Source: Gemmatimonadales bacterium UBA4456 (GTDB lineage: Bacteria > Gemmatimonadota > Gemmatimonadetes > Longimicrobiales > Gaopeijiaceae). From it: DNA of 64,000 bases. Where the stretch lies: the NCBI GenBank assembly GCA_002390225.1, contig DGOW01000034.1, forward strand, positions 1 to 64,000, given 5' to 3'. Position numbers and translations under genes: made by a program. The notes under the pieces are model-generated. The model made no database searches, had not been told where the DNA came from, and saw only the letters and a program-made list of their open reading frames with translations. Positions 1 through 9,482 of the stretch are shown one piece after another (the stretch's first letter is position 1; each line of letters starts with the position of its first letter).

Positions 1-3000
1 CTTCTCCGAGACGACCTCAAGGGCCATTGCCGTTACGTCAACCGCCGGTGCTGACTCAGCAGCCGGCCCACCCGCTGCCACAACAGACGCAGCTTCAGGC
101 GCTGTCCCGACAGGCAGACCGGCAGGCAGACCGGCCGAAAGCTTGTCTGCTACATCCCGCAACGTGCGCAGGTTCGCAAGCTCCGACGGCGCGATCTCCG
201 GAATGCCGGGGAGTCGCTCCTGCAGCTCGGACAGGATCTCTACCTGCTTGATCGAGTCGATCCCAAGTCCTGCCTCCATTTCCATATCCAGATCAAGCAT
301 GTCCACCGGATAGCCGGTCTTTTCAGACACGACTACCAACGCGATCGCGGTCACATCGACCGGCGGGGCAGCAGCAAAGGGAGTCGCCGCGACTACGGGC
401 TCAGGCTTGACGAGAGCGGGAGCCGCTGGCTCAGGCGTGACAGGCTGCGGCACGGCGACCGGCGGGGTCGGTGCTGCAACCGCCAGCGGTTCAGGCTGGA
501 CCGGCGCCGGCAATGCCTGCGGTAGCGACTGGGCGACGGGCTGACCTGGCGCTACCGCATCAGCCTGACCGAGTGCGGACGCTGCCATACTCAGGAAGCT
601 GCGGTGGCTCTCCGCCATCAGCTCCTGGTAGCGACGGTGCGCCTCGATAGTCACGTGATGCACCTGGGCAGCCATGGCCGGATCGACAGCTGGGGCCGAT
701 GGCGCCGCCGCCGTTGCAGGCTGGATCGGCGGCGCCGTGGCCGGAGTCGGTGTGGGTGACAGCAGACGAGCGGGGGGCGTTGCCGGAGCCGGTGCCGGTG
801 CAGTTGAGACCGGAGCAGCCGATACTGGAGCCTCCGCCACTTCCGGATTCGGAGCGGCGCGACCGGCGGCTCCGTTCTCGGGCGGATATGGGCGGTCGTG
901 GTTAAATCCAGTGATCATAATTTCGAACGGCTTCGCCTCCACCGGAGCGGCGGGAACCTGATAGCCCTCGGAAAGGGCCGTGAGATTCATTTCGATACCC
1001 TCGGCCGCCAGCGCACCAATACCGCGCCAGAGCGCCCGAAGTCCATCGACCTTTTTGTCGTCCAGGGAGACCGCGACGTGATCGCGATCTCCAAGACAGC
1101 GTCCGATCAGCTTGGTCAGGACTCGGCCCGGACCCACTTCGACGAAGTGCGTTACCCCTGACGCATACATCGCTTCGACCATCTCGCGGAAGCGGACCGG
1201 CGAAGCGAGCTGGTCGGCAAGGAGTCGACGACCAGCCTTGGCAGTCTTCGGATATACCTCCGCCGTCTTGTTGGCATACACGTCGATGGCTCCGGAGCCC
1301 CACTTCACATTCGCCAGATGAGCGTGAAAGGGCTCGCATGAGTCCGCGACGATACTCGAGTGGAACGCCGACGCAACAGGCAGACGGATCGTGCGCAGGC
1401 CGGCGGCCTTGAGCTTATCCGTAACCGCGTCGATGGCTTCAACCGAACCCGCCAGGACCACCTCGGTCGGCGCGTTGTCGTTCGCGATTACCACGTTGTC
1501 CGACTCGTCGATCAACCCGGCCACCGTTTCTGCATCGCTCGGTACCGCGATCATGGCACCCGCAGTGTTCGCTGCCGCCCCGGCCATGAGCTCGCCACGC
1601 TTGCGCGCCGTCGCGAGCAGGGCGCTCTCGGCAATGCGACCTGAGGCCGCCAGAGCAGACAGTTCACCGAAGCTGTGTCCAGCCACGGCATCAGCCTCGA
1701 GACCGAGATCTCGGAGCAGGTGCAGGAAGCCCAGGCTCACCGCCGCGATCGCCGGCTGAGCCATCTCCATCGCGGTGAGGTGCGCAGACTGCTCGGCCCG
1801 CTCCTCGGCGGTGAACGCCGGCGGAGGGAAGACCGCGCGGTCCAGTCGGTCGTCCGCAAACTCCTCCATGTCGGCGGCCGAATCCCACACAGCACGTGCA
1901 CCATCGAAGGTGATGGCCGCATGGGCACCCATGCCAACGTACTGACTTCCCTGACCCGGGAAGACGAAGGCGAGCTTGCCGACCGTCGATGCCCCGAAGC
2001 CGAATCGAATGTCCGGGTCGGGAAGAGAACGCTCGTTACCGGAGCGAAGCGCATCCGAGGCCTTCGTGATCTTGGCGCTGAGTTCTTCAGTCGAGCCAGC
2101 GACGATTGCGACGCGAGCGTTCGCGTTAGCATCGAACGCCTCAGCCGCTTTTGCGGCGATGAGACCCAGCGTGTGACCCGACTGGATCTGACCCGTCGTC
2201 TCGACAAGCTGGGCAGCGAGGGCCTCACGGTCTGAAGCCGAGAGCACAACAAGCTCGTTGGCCCAGGCCCGCAGTCTCTTCGGGCGATTCCCCGCCCCCG
2301 TGTACTCCTCCATCGCCACATGGAAATTCGAGCCGCCGAATCCGAAGGAGCTGACAGACCCGCGGCGCGGGTAGTCACTGCCACGAATCCACGGACGTGC
2401 TTCCGTGTTGATGTACAGGGGCCCGTCCGCGAGCCCGAGCAGTGCGTTCGGCTTCGCCACCTTGAGCGTTGGAGGCAGCACCCGATGGTGCAGCGCGAGC
2501 GCGACCTTGATCAGTCCTGCGGAGCCAGCGGCCGCCTTAGTGTGACCGATCTGCGACTTCACCGAACCGAGCGCGCACCACGCATGGCTGTCCTCTTTCG
2601 CCGGCCCGAAGACCGATGTGAGCCCGCGTGCCTCAGCGGCATCACCGGCCTTCGTCGCCGTGCCGTGCGCCTCGACCAACTCGACCGTTCCCGGGCTGTA
2701 GTCGGCTTTCTCATATGCTCGGCGAAGTGCCTGGGCCTGACCTTCGGGCCGCGGCGCGTAGACACTGGAGCCCTTTCCGTCAGACGACGCACCGAGCCCA
2801 CGAATGACCGCATAGATCTCGTCACCGTCGCGCTCAGCATCTTCGAGGCGGCGCAGCGCGAGCATGCCCACACCTTCACCGATGAGCGTACCATCAGCTT
2901 CCTCGGAGAACGGCCGGCAATCCCCAGTCGGGGAGAACGCGGGCGTCTTCGAGAAGCACATGTACATCAGGATGTCGTTGAGGGCGTCGACACCCCCCGC

Positions 3001-3684
3001 GATCACCATGTCACTGTCACCCAGATACAGTTCGTGCAGTCCCGCCTGCAGCGCGGAGATCGAGCTCGCACACGCCGCGTCGGTGACAAAGTTCGAGCCG
3101 CCGAGATTGAGTCGGTTCGCGATCCGCCCAGCGACCACGTTACCGAGCAGTCCCGGAAACGTGCTTTCCTGCCAAGGCTGGTAGTGGTCTTTGATCCGCT
3201 GGATGATCTCCTGAACCCGGCTTTCCGGCAGCCCGGCCTGGCGCAACGCATTCCGCCAGAGCGGGTGGTGCAGCCGGGAGCCCATCTCCACAACGAGCTC
3301 CGTCGCAGACGCTACGCCCAGGATCACGCTGGTGCGACTCAGGTCCGCATCATCCGAGAATTTCCCCGCATCGACAAGAACCCGCTTCGCTGCGATCAAG
3401 GCGAGGAGCTGGGCAGTGTCGGTCGCCGGGATCGTCGTTGGCGGCATCCCGAACTCCATCGGATTGAACGCCACCGGGTCGAGGTATCCACCCCGCTTCG
3501 CGTACGTCATATCCGGAGCAGTCGGGTCCGGATCGTAGTAGTCCTCGATCAGCCAGGCGTGCGGCGGTACGTCAGTCAGGCGGTCCGTCGCGGAAACGAT
3601 ATCGCGCCAGAAGCCGACCAGGTCCTGACTCCCTGCGAACAGGGAGCTCATTCCGACGATAGCAACAGGAGGGGAGGTGGGCAT
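1..3684 (-). CDS. PfaA-like polyunsaturated fatty acid / polyketide synthase (KS-AT-ACP...), partial at left edge
   Basis: Reading leftward from the ATG at 3684-3682, an open frame of 1228 codons runs off the window, so the 3' part is missing. Residues about 1-460 are a ketosynthase: DAACASS with Cys205, followed by EAHGTAT and GHTKAA histidine motifs. Residues about 575-880 are an acyltransferase with GHSFGE (Ser671). A Pro/Ala-rich linker (about 890-1110) leads to an acyl carrier domain with LGIDSIKQVE (Ser1144, the phosphopantetheine site). A second copy of the ACP N-terminus (VDVTA...VVSEK) begins just before the edge, so the ACPs are in tandem, as in PfaA. The gene starts 8 bases after the pfaD stop, implying one operon. 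Family knowledge: PfaA also carries KR and often DH-like domains downstream, which cannot be seen here. A secondary-lipid synthase making another long-chain product is equally possible. Confidence 0.88.
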   Translation of the reverse strand, partial: MPTSPPVAIVGMSSLFAGSQDLVGFWRDIVSATDRLTDVPPHAWLIEDYYDPDPTAPDMTYAKRGGYLDPVAFNPMEFGMPPTTIPATDTAQLLALIAAKRVLVDAGKFSDDADLSRTSVILGVASATELVVEMGSRLHHPLWRNALRQAGLPESRVQEIIQRIKDHYQPWQESTFPGLLGNVVAGRIANRLNLGGSNFVTDAACASSISALQAGLHELYLGDSDMVIAGGVDALNDILMYMCFSKTPAFSPTGDCRPFSEEADGTLIGEGVGMLALRRLEDAERDGDEIYAVIRGLGASSDGKGSSVYAPRPEGQAQALRRAYEKADYSPGTVELVEAHGTATKAGDAAEARGLTSVFGPAKEDSHAWCALGSVKSQIGHTKAAAGSAGLIKVALALHHRVLPPTLKVAKPNALLGLADGPLYINTEARPWIRGSDYPRRGSVSSFGFGGSNFHVAMEEYTGAGNRPKRLRAWANELVVLSASDREALAAQLVETTGQIQSGHTLGLIAAKAAEAFDANANARVAIVAGSTEELSAKITKASDALRSGNERSLPDPDIRFGFGASTVGKLAFVFPGQGSQYVGMGAHAAITFDGARAVWDSAADMEEFADDRLDRAVFPPPAFTAEERAEQSAHLTAMEMAQPAIAAVSLGFLHLLRDLGLEADAVAGHSFGELSALAASGRIAESALLATARKRGELMAGAAANTAGAMIAVPSDAETVAGLIDESDNVVIANDNAPTEVVLAGSVEAIDAVTDKLKAAGLRTIRLPVASAFHSSIVADSCEPFHAHLANVKWGSGAIDVYANKTAEVYPKTAKAGRRLLADQLASPVRFREMVEAMYASGVTHFVEVGPGRVLTKLIGRCLGDRDHVAVSLDDKKVDGLRALWRGIGALAAEGIEMNLTALSEGYQVPAAPVEAKPFEIMITGFNHDRPYPPENGAAGRAAPNPEVAEAPVSAAPVSTAPAPAPATPPARLLSPTPTPATAPPIQPATAAAPSAPAVDPAMAAQVHHVTIEAHRRYQELMAESHRSFLSMAASALGQADAVAPGQPVAQSLPQALPAPVQPEPLAVAAPTPPVAVPQPVTPEPAAPALVKPEPVVAATPFAAAPPVDVTAIALVVVSEKTGYPVDMLDLDMEMEAGLGIDSIKQVEILSELQERLPGIPEIAPSELANLRTLRDVADKLSAGLPAGLPVGTAPEAASVVAAGGPAAESAPAVDVTAMALEVVSEK
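111..134. repeat. 12-bp direct tandem repeat in the inter-ACP linker
   Basis: The unit caggcagaccgg occurs twice head to tail. On the coding (minus) strand it gives a repeated Ala-Gly-Leu-Pro in the linker after the first ACP. It is in frame and probably reflects linker expansion rather than a regulatory element. Confidence 0.6.
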
Positions 3685-3692
3685 CTATTGTC

Positions 3693-5351
3693 TCAGCGAA
3701 GAGGACGTGGTGAGTACGTCAGGTCGGCTGCCCCGAGAGGCACACCGGCCAAGCGTAACTGGTGAGCGCGCGTGAGCCACGCCGCACCTTCCATCAGATT
3801 CAGTCCAATCTGGACCGTCGTTCGATTATCGACAGGTTCGAGGAAGCTTCCCGAAGCCCATTCGTTGAAGGCTCCCATCGCCGGGCCACACCAGATCTGG
3901 TAGTCGCCGCGACGAACTTCCTCACCGGAACGAGCCCACTGGGCACCCATGAAAAGATACCAGCGAAAGATCAGTGCCATCCGGTGCTTCGGGTTCTGCT
4001 GGGCGCGCTCGATCTCGCGCGGATCCCGATGCTGGAAGAACGACACCGTATCGGCCCAGATATCGTCCACGGAGCGACCGAGCACTTTCTGCTCCATCGC
4101 GGCGCGCTCTTCCTCGGGCATCGCCTCAATCGAGTCGTAGGTGCGAAAGATCCGGTAAAGCTCCTTCCCGCGCTGGGCGAACATCGTACCACGCTTGAGC
4201 ACCTGGACCTCTACACCCATCTCGAACATGTCGGCGGCCGGCGCCATCGCGATGTCCGTCATCGACGCACCAGCGAGCATGTGGCGCCCGTCATCGGACA
4301 GAGCTGATTCAATCGCCGCCTGGTTCACGGATCCGGTCACGACATAGGCGGCGCCCGCAGCGAAAGCCGAAGCCAGAGCTGCCGGCGTTCCGAGACCACC
4401 ACCTACCCCCACACGTGCGGGGCGGGCATAGCCGACCTCAGCTGCCATCTCCTGAGCCAGATTCAAGATCATCGGCAGCAGGACAGTGAGCGGTCGATTG
4501 TCCGTATGCCCACCTGAATCGGCCTCAACCGTGATGTCTTCCGCGACCGGAACGAGGCGAGCGAGTGCGGCTTCCTCGGCCGTCAGCTTACCGGCTTCGA
4601 CGAGCGGTGCGAGCATCGCCTCAGGCGCAGGCGACAGGAATGGACGAGCGACTTCGACGCGGGATATCTTCGCAAAGATATGCGTGCGTCGCTGGATCGA
4701 ACCATCGGCAGCCCGCGTCAGCCCTTTCGCCGACAGGTAGACAATTGCGGGCTGAAGCCGCATGAAGGCAGAAGCCGAGATATTGGAGACGCCCCGCGCG
4801 AGCATCAGCTCGGCGAAGTCCATCTCCATGTGGGGTTCCTGAGGACTATGGATCAGATTCGCGCCCCAGTTGCGAATGCTGGTCCCCAGTGCCGCCTGGA
4901 TTTTCTGAATTGCCTCGTCAACGTCGGGAATCGACAGACCCGCGCTACCAAAGAAGGCCATGAGTCCAGCCTGAGCACCCGCGATCACCATGTCAGCAGA
5001 TGCGATCCCACGCGCCATCTCACCGACGACGTACGCGAAGCGGCATCCGTGCGCCGCATTAAAGTTCCGATCGCCCAACCACTCAGGAAAAACCGGCGGG
5101 AGTACGCCGATCAGCGCCTCGTCAGGGCCGGGTTGCGAGGTCAGCCCAGCCTCCGAGGTAACGCCGACGGTGCGCACTCCCTGGGGGCCCGCAACGAGGC
5201 CAGCCGGAGCCCGAACTGAGATTCCGGCCGGCCCGGGATGCGCATACATGAGCGACCCCTGCTCGACGGCCGACGAAGTGTCGGTCACTGAGGTCGTTAC
5301 TTGGCCAGCGGGCATATCCGCACGCGGGCTGACATTAAGTCGTCCTTCCAT
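3693..5351 (-). CDS. pfaD: PfaD family enoyl reductase (FMN-dependent, nitronate monooxygenase fold)
   Basis: PfaD proteins are trans-acting FMN TIM-barrel enoyl reductases of PUFA and polyketide synthases. The diagnostic C-terminal half is clear: GGGLGTPAALASAF, then VVTGSVNQAA, MAPAADMFEMGVEVQVLKRG and FAQRGKELYRIF. Total length (about 552 residues) fits the family. I prefer the ATG at 5351, which has GGAG just upstream; a TTG at 5384 would add 11 residues. The gene precedes the KS-AT-ACP gene by 8 bases, so the reductase is first in the operon. That order resembles myxobacterial pfa clusters (ER gene first) rather than the pfaA-B-C-D order of marine gammaproteobacteria. A nitronate monooxygenase role is less likely given the neighbour. 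Confidence 0.9.
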   Translation of the reverse strand: MEGRLNVSPRADMPAGQVTTSVTDTSSAVEQGSLMYAHPGPAGISVRAPAGLVAGPQGVRTVGVTSEAGLTSQPGPDEALIGVLPPVFPEWLGDRNFNAAHGCRFAYVVGEMARGIASADMVIAGAQAGLMAFFGSAGLSIPDVDEAIQKIQAALGTSIRNWGANLIHSPQEPHMEMDFAELMLARGVSNISASAFMRLQPAIVYLSAKGLTRAADGSIQRRTHIFAKISRVEVARPFLSPAPEAMLAPLVEAGKLTAEEAALARLVPVAEDITVEADSGGHTDNRPLTVLLPMILNLAQEMAAEVGYARPARVGVGGGLGTPAALASAFAAGAAYVVTGSVNQAAIESALSDDGRHMLAGASMTDIAMAPAADMFEMGVEVQVLKRGTMFAQRGKELYRIFRTYDSIEAMPEEERAAMEQKVLGRSVDDIWADTVSFFQHRDPREIERAQQNPKHRMALIFRWYLFMGAQWARSGEEVRRGDYQIWCGPAMGAFNEWASGSFLEPVDNRTTVQIGLNLMEGAAWLTRAHQLRLAGVPLGAADLTYSPRPLR

Positions 5352-5472
5352 GAACTCCGTGGGCCAGGAACGCCTTGCAAACAAGTGTTCCGAACGTAAA
5401 CAAAACGGTCCAGAAAATAACCCAAACAGTCCCGGACAAGGGGATCAACGTAGAATTGGGCGGGCCGTCGGG

Positions 5473-7080
5473 CTACCGACCAATCCCTTCCCCCGGTAGT
5501 GCTGGCGTCGTCACGGGGTCCCTTCGCGCACGCGTGGCCTGCTCGAAAGCGTAGCCCAGCCCGAGAATCGTGGGCTCGCTGAACGCGGGTCCGAGGAAGG
5601 AAATGCCGACAGGCAGCCCATCAGTGGTGAAGCCGGCAGGCACGATCAGGTCTGGAAATCCGGTCAGGTTGGCGAAGTTCGTAGCCGAGGGAACGTCCCA
5701 GACCGCCGCGTCCTGTCCCACGCGATCAGGCCGCATGCCCGACGTCGGGTAGACGATCGCGTCGAGGCCGTGGCGCTCCATGATGCCGAGCACATGGTCG
5801 CGGACGAGCCGGATACCATGATTCCGCATCGTCACGTATTCGAAATCGGTGACGTCTCCGCTGGCCTCCTCTTCCTTGAACAGTGCCCAGCGGACGGGAT
5901 TCGGGCGTCCACCGTCGTCCGTAGACGCGAGGATCTCCTGAGAACGAGTCACGAGATCGGTCAGGGTCTTCGGGTACTGTGGCTCTGTCGTGGCCAGATA
6001 TGCCGGGATCTGCTCGCGGAATTCCCGCCAGCGGATCGTCGTATACCAATCGGCCTTCGCACTGAGCAGCCAGTCGTCGAAGGTCACATCAACCAGCGTG
6101 GCACCCGCCGCCTCCATGTGACCGAGTCCAGCTCCGATGACCCAATCGACCTCCGGGTCGCCGCCGAGAAACTGGCGGGCGACGCCGATCCTGGCTCCGT
6201 TCAGTGCCCCTGCATCAAGGAACGCCGTGTAGTCCATCTCGACACGGCCCTCAGCGACCGACGTCGCGTCGTCCGCACTGTCCACGCCAGCGATCACGCT
6301 CAGCATCGCGGCAATGTCGTATACGCTGCGCGCCATCGGCCCGCCCGTGTCGAAGGACAGAGCCAGAGGAATAATCCCGTCCCGGCTCACCAGCCCGAGA
6401 GTCGGCTTCAAGCCTGCGATCCCATTCGCGGTCGACGGTCCACGAACCGATCCGCCGGTATCCGTCCCGATCCCGAGTTGCGCAAAAGACGCCGCGATCG
6501 CGGAGCCCGTTCCACCCGATGACCCCGATGGTGAGTGATCGAGACTATGGGGATTGCGAATCCAGCCGCCAACGGATGACATCGTCGCGCCAGAAGCGAA
6601 CTCGCTCATGTTCACCTTGGCGAGGATGATCGCTCCTGCCGCACGGAGCTGTTGCACGAGAAACGCGTCATCCGGTGGCATGGATCCAGCGAGGAGGATG
6701 GATCCGGCAGTCGTGGGCATGTCCGCCGTGTCCACGTTGTCCTTGAGGACCACAGGAATACCATGCAATGACGAGCGCGCCCCACTCCGACGACGCTCCA
6801 CATCGAGCTCACGTGCCTGCTCGACCGCCTGGTCGTTGAGCCACAAGACCGTGTTGAGCGACGGCCCTTGCTGGTCGTATGCCTCGATGCGTGCGAGGTA
6901 CATCGTCACGAGCTGCTCCGCCGATACGGCCCCCGATTCGAAAGCGGTGTTGAGGTCGGCGATGGTTGCTTCGGAGAGCGGGATCTGCTGGCTCACTCCC
7001 GCCGTGGGTGCGAAGGAAAACAAGACTAGAGCGGCTCCCGCAGCTCCAGTTCGGGTCCACCGGATCGATCGCGCACTCAT
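5473..7080 (-). CDS. Exported amidase, amidase-signature family
   Basis: A 535-residue serine amidohydrolase of the AS family. The Ser-cisSer-Lys triad is visible: Lys113 in VVLKDNVDT, Ser187 in SGSSGG, and nucleophile Ser211 in DTGGSVRGP. An N-terminal signal peptide (about 1-31, ending around GVSQQ) predicts a periplasmic or secreted enzyme. Its ATG overlaps the stop of the upstream DUF1028 gene as ATGA, so the two are translationally coupled. The substrate (amide, ester or peptide amide) cannot be read from sequence, and the signature also occurs in GatA, but the signal peptide and context exclude a tRNA amidotransferase subunit. Confidence 0.9.
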   Translation of the reverse strand: MSARSIRWTRTGAAGAALVLFSFAPTAGVSQQIPLSEATIADLNTAFESGAVSAEQLVTMYLARIEAYDQQGPSLNTVLWLNDQAVEQARELDVERRRSGARSSLHGIPVVLKDNVDTADMPTTAGSILLAGSMPPDDAFLVQQLRAAGAIILAKVNMSEFASGATMSSVGGWIRNPHSLDHSPSGSSGGTGSAIAASFAQLGIGTDTGGSVRGPSTANGIAGLKPTLGLVSRDGIIPLALSFDTGGPMARSVYDIAAMLSVIAGVDSADDATSVAEGRVEMDYTAFLDAGALNGARIGVARQFLGGDPEVDWVIGAGLGHMEAAGATLVDVTFDDWLLSAKADWYTTIRWREFREQIPAYLATTEPQYPKTLTDLVTRSQEILASTDDGGRPNPVRWALFKEEEASGDVTDFEYVTMRNHGIRLVRDHVLGIMERHGLDAIVYPTSGMRPDRVGQDAAVWDVPSATNFANLTGFPDLIVPAGFTTDGLPVGISFLGPAFSEPTILGLGYAFEQATRARRDPVTTPALPGEGIGR

Positions 7081-8153
7081 CGGCGAATCCTCGTCGCGTC
7101 ACGGATTGTCATACGAATCTCCCTCGCCCTTCCAACCTCTTCGAGCGCTGCCCACATCAAGAGAACGAGGTCTGCATCGACCAAGCCCGAAGGCGTTCCA
7201 CCGGACTGTGGGGTGGAAAGGCCCTGCTCGAAACGGAAGGCATCGACGGCCTGCGCGATCTCCTGGTCATACCTCATGGTCTCGGCATTCCGGTCGACAC
7301 CCTCGTCATAGGGCCGGAAGAATCCGAGGGCATGCATGATCAGCTTGACCTGCCAAACATCGTTACCGGCCGTCAGCGACAGTTCCCGGAATCCGAGCGT
7401 ACCGGACACGGTGTCGTAGATCCGCCGGACTTCGGCGACCGGCGTCGGATGCTCACAGACATTGATGTGCACAGTCTGACCATCCGCTCGACGGGCCATA
7501 CCTTCGCGCGGGTCGACGACGACGACCGATGCCGACTGCTGCCGTCCTACCCGACGATCTCCACCCACTGCCTGACCAGCCTCCAGCGCCTCGACCAGTC
7601 GGTCCGCGAGGTGGCGGCCCGATTCCTCGCTTGCTTCAAAAGCCTGGGCCACCGCAGCTATCACTTCCGGCCCCACAAGCACGTTACCCTGCGCCGCGTA
7701 GTTCGGACCTGACCTGTGGCCCGCCCATACGCCAGGCCCGCTCCCGGTGTACTGCGCGACGCGACCATCGATGGACACGACCCCGACCTGCCGGTTCTCT
7801 CGCCCCTCATCTGCTTCGGTCAAAACGTCGAGAGCATCCTGCGGCGACATCCCCTGATCGAGCAGATCCAACAGTTCGGGGCCGTACGCAGTCCGCGTAG
7901 ATGCCTGCGTCGCGACGGCCCCCACGCCAACGCGAACCCACGGCACTCCATTGCCTACGCAGGCATTCCGAGTCGTAACCGCCACGCCGGACTCTCCGGT
8001 TGCGGGATCTACGCCGGCAATCGAGAAGGTGTGGAAGATCAGTTCCTCGCCCCACGAGACCGGCTCTTGTGCAGACGCAGACATGGTCAGCCAGAACGCA
8101 GCGATGAGGGCGAGCAATGTGCTCGAGACGTGGGTGCGGTCGGTTACGCTCAT
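7077..8153 (-). CDS. DUF1028 family exported protein with C-terminal peptidoglycan-binding-like domain
   Basis: DUF1028 proteins have an Ntn-hydrolase-like fold. The hallmark N-terminus (HTFSIAGVDPATGESGVAV) follows a signal peptide of about 29 residues that starts at the ATG at 8153. A longer in-frame extension to 8327 is rejected because it lacks signal-peptide character and would place the signal inside the protein. The final roughly 60 residues, with repeated acidic and hydrophobic helices, resemble the putative peptidoglycan-binding module often fused to DUF1028. It is the first gene of a two-gene operon with the amidase (4-base overlap). Biochemical function is not established for the family. 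Confidence 0.85.
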   Translation of the reverse strand: MSVTDRTHVSSTLLALIAAFWLTMSASAQEPVSWGEELIFHTFSIAGVDPATGESGVAVTTRNACVGNGVPWVRVGVGAVATQASTRTAYGPELLDLLDQGMSPQDALDVLTEADEGRENRQVGVVSIDGRVAQYTGSGPGVWAGHRSGPNYAAQGNVLVGPEVIAAVAQAFEASEESGRHLADRLVEALEAGQAVGGDRRVGRQQSASVVVVDPREGMARRADGQTVHINVCEHPTPVAEVRRIYDTVSGTLGFRELSLTAGNDVWQVKLIMHALGFFRPYDEGVDRNAETMRYDQEIAQAVDAFRFEQGLSTPQSGGTPSGLVDADLVLLMWAALEEVGRAREIRMTIRDATRIRR

Positions 8154-8350
8154 AGGCTGAGCTCGCAGGTCGAAGAGGACGAAGCGGTGTGGCCGAGGTT
8201 GCGCCAGCAGACGCTCTGCGGCAAGCTGCCGCACACGATTGCTGAAGGCTGTGTCCCTCTGTCCTGTATCCAGTACGCAGGCACAGCAGCGTGAACAGCC
8301 TCCCCTTATGTTCAGGCCGTCAAGCACTTAACAAGATGGAGGCCGGGGCC

Positions 8351-9373
8351 ATGGGCCTGTTCGACAAGATCAAGGGCGAGTTCATCGATGTCATCGAATG
8401 GACTGACAGCAGCCCGAACACTCTCGTCTACCGCTTTCATCGACACAACAACGAGATCAAGAACGGCGCCGAACTGACCGTCCGCGAGGGACAGACCGCC
8501 ATCTTCATCGACGAAGGCCAGCTGGCTGACGTGTTCGGGCCGGGCATGCACACGCTCGAAACCGAAAACCTGCCGATCCTCTCGACCCTCAGGGGCTGGA
8601 AGCACGGATTCGAGAGCCCGTTCAAGGCCGAGATCTACTTCGTGAACATGCGCCAGTTCACGGATCAGAAGTGGGGCACCAAGAACCCGGTCACGATGCG
8701 CGACCCCGAGTTCGGCCCCGTTCGTGTGCGCGCCTTCGGGACCTATGCGATCCGCGTATCGGATCCTGGCAAGTTCCTTACGGAGATCGTCGGAACGGAC
8801 GGTCACTTCACCACCGAGGATGTGACCGATCAAGTCCGCAACGTACTCGTCGCCCGCTTCTCCGACGCGATGGCGTCTTCCGGTATCCCGGTGCTGGACA
8901 TGGCGGCGAACTACGACGAGCTCGCGGTCAAACTCGCCGACCACGTAAGCGCCGACATGGACGGCTATGGCATCGAGCTCCGTACCCTTCTAGTCGAGAA
9001 CATCTCGCTGCCGCCTGCCGTCGAGGAAGCGCTCGATAAGCGCACAAGCATGGGCGTGATCGGCGACCTCGATAAGTACACGAAGTTCCAGACCGCCGAG
9101 GCGATCGGCGACATTGCGAACAACCCGGGGGGCGGGGGCGCTGCCGGAGCTGGCATGGGCGCCGGTATGGGCTTCGCCATGGGTAACCAGATGGCGCAAT
9201 CCATGACCCCGAGTACTCCGGCACCTCAAGGTGAAGGCACGGCACCGCCACCGATCCCTCAGGATCCGAAGTACTTCGCGGCGATCGACGGCCAGCAGGC
9301 GGGCCCCTTTAACGCCATCGCGATCAAGGCCCATATAGCGGACGGCTCCGTGACAAAGGAGACACTCGTCTAG
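8351..9373 (+). CDS. SPFH/Band-7 protein with C-terminal GYF_2 domain (YdjI/virion core protein-like)
   Basis: 340 residues from the ATG at 8351, which is preceded by GGAGG (8338-8342) at a good distance; upstream in-frame starts are rejected. Residues about 1-250 match the cytoplasmic SPFH family related to Bacillus subtilis YdjI (start MGLFDKIKGEFIDVIEW). A Gly/Ala/Met-rich linker follows (GGGGAAGAGMGAGMG). The last 45 residues form a GYF_2-like module with YFAAIDGQQAGPF. In B. subtilis, YdjI works with the zinc-ribbon membrane protein YdjG and PspA at the membrane under envelope stress; the next gene here is YdjG-like, but no pspA is in view. A role in membrane microdomain or stress scaffolding is inferred. 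Confidence 0.85.
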   Translation: MGLFDKIKGEFIDVIEWTDSSPNTLVYRFHRHNNEIKNGAELTVREGQTAIFIDEGQLADVFGPGMHTLETENLPILSTLRGWKHGFESPFKAEIYFVNMRQFTDQKWGTKNPVTMRDPEFGPVRVRAFGTYAIRVSDPGKFLTEIVGTDGHFTTEDVTDQVRNVLVARFSDAMASSGIPVLDMAANYDELAVKLADHVSADMDGYGIELRTLLVENISLPPAVEEALDKRTSMGVIGDLDKYTKFQTAEAIGDIANNPGGGGAAGAGMGAGMGFAMGNQMAQSMTPSTPAPQGEGTAPPPIPQDPKYFAAIDGQQAGPFNAIAIKAHIADGSVTKETLV

Positions 9374-9482
9374 TCGGAAGGCATGGCCGAGTGGACCGCC
9401 GCCGGAGCGGTGGACGCGATCGCCAGGCTCTTCCCTGCTACCCCACCGCCTCTGCCCGACCCGTGATCGCAGGAGTCCTGCG

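Noticed and set aside
9383..9466. 27-codon frame between the SPFH and zinc-ribbon genes
   Set aside because: The purine-rich stretch lies only one base from the ATG, too close for a ribosome site, and there is no recognisable sequence.
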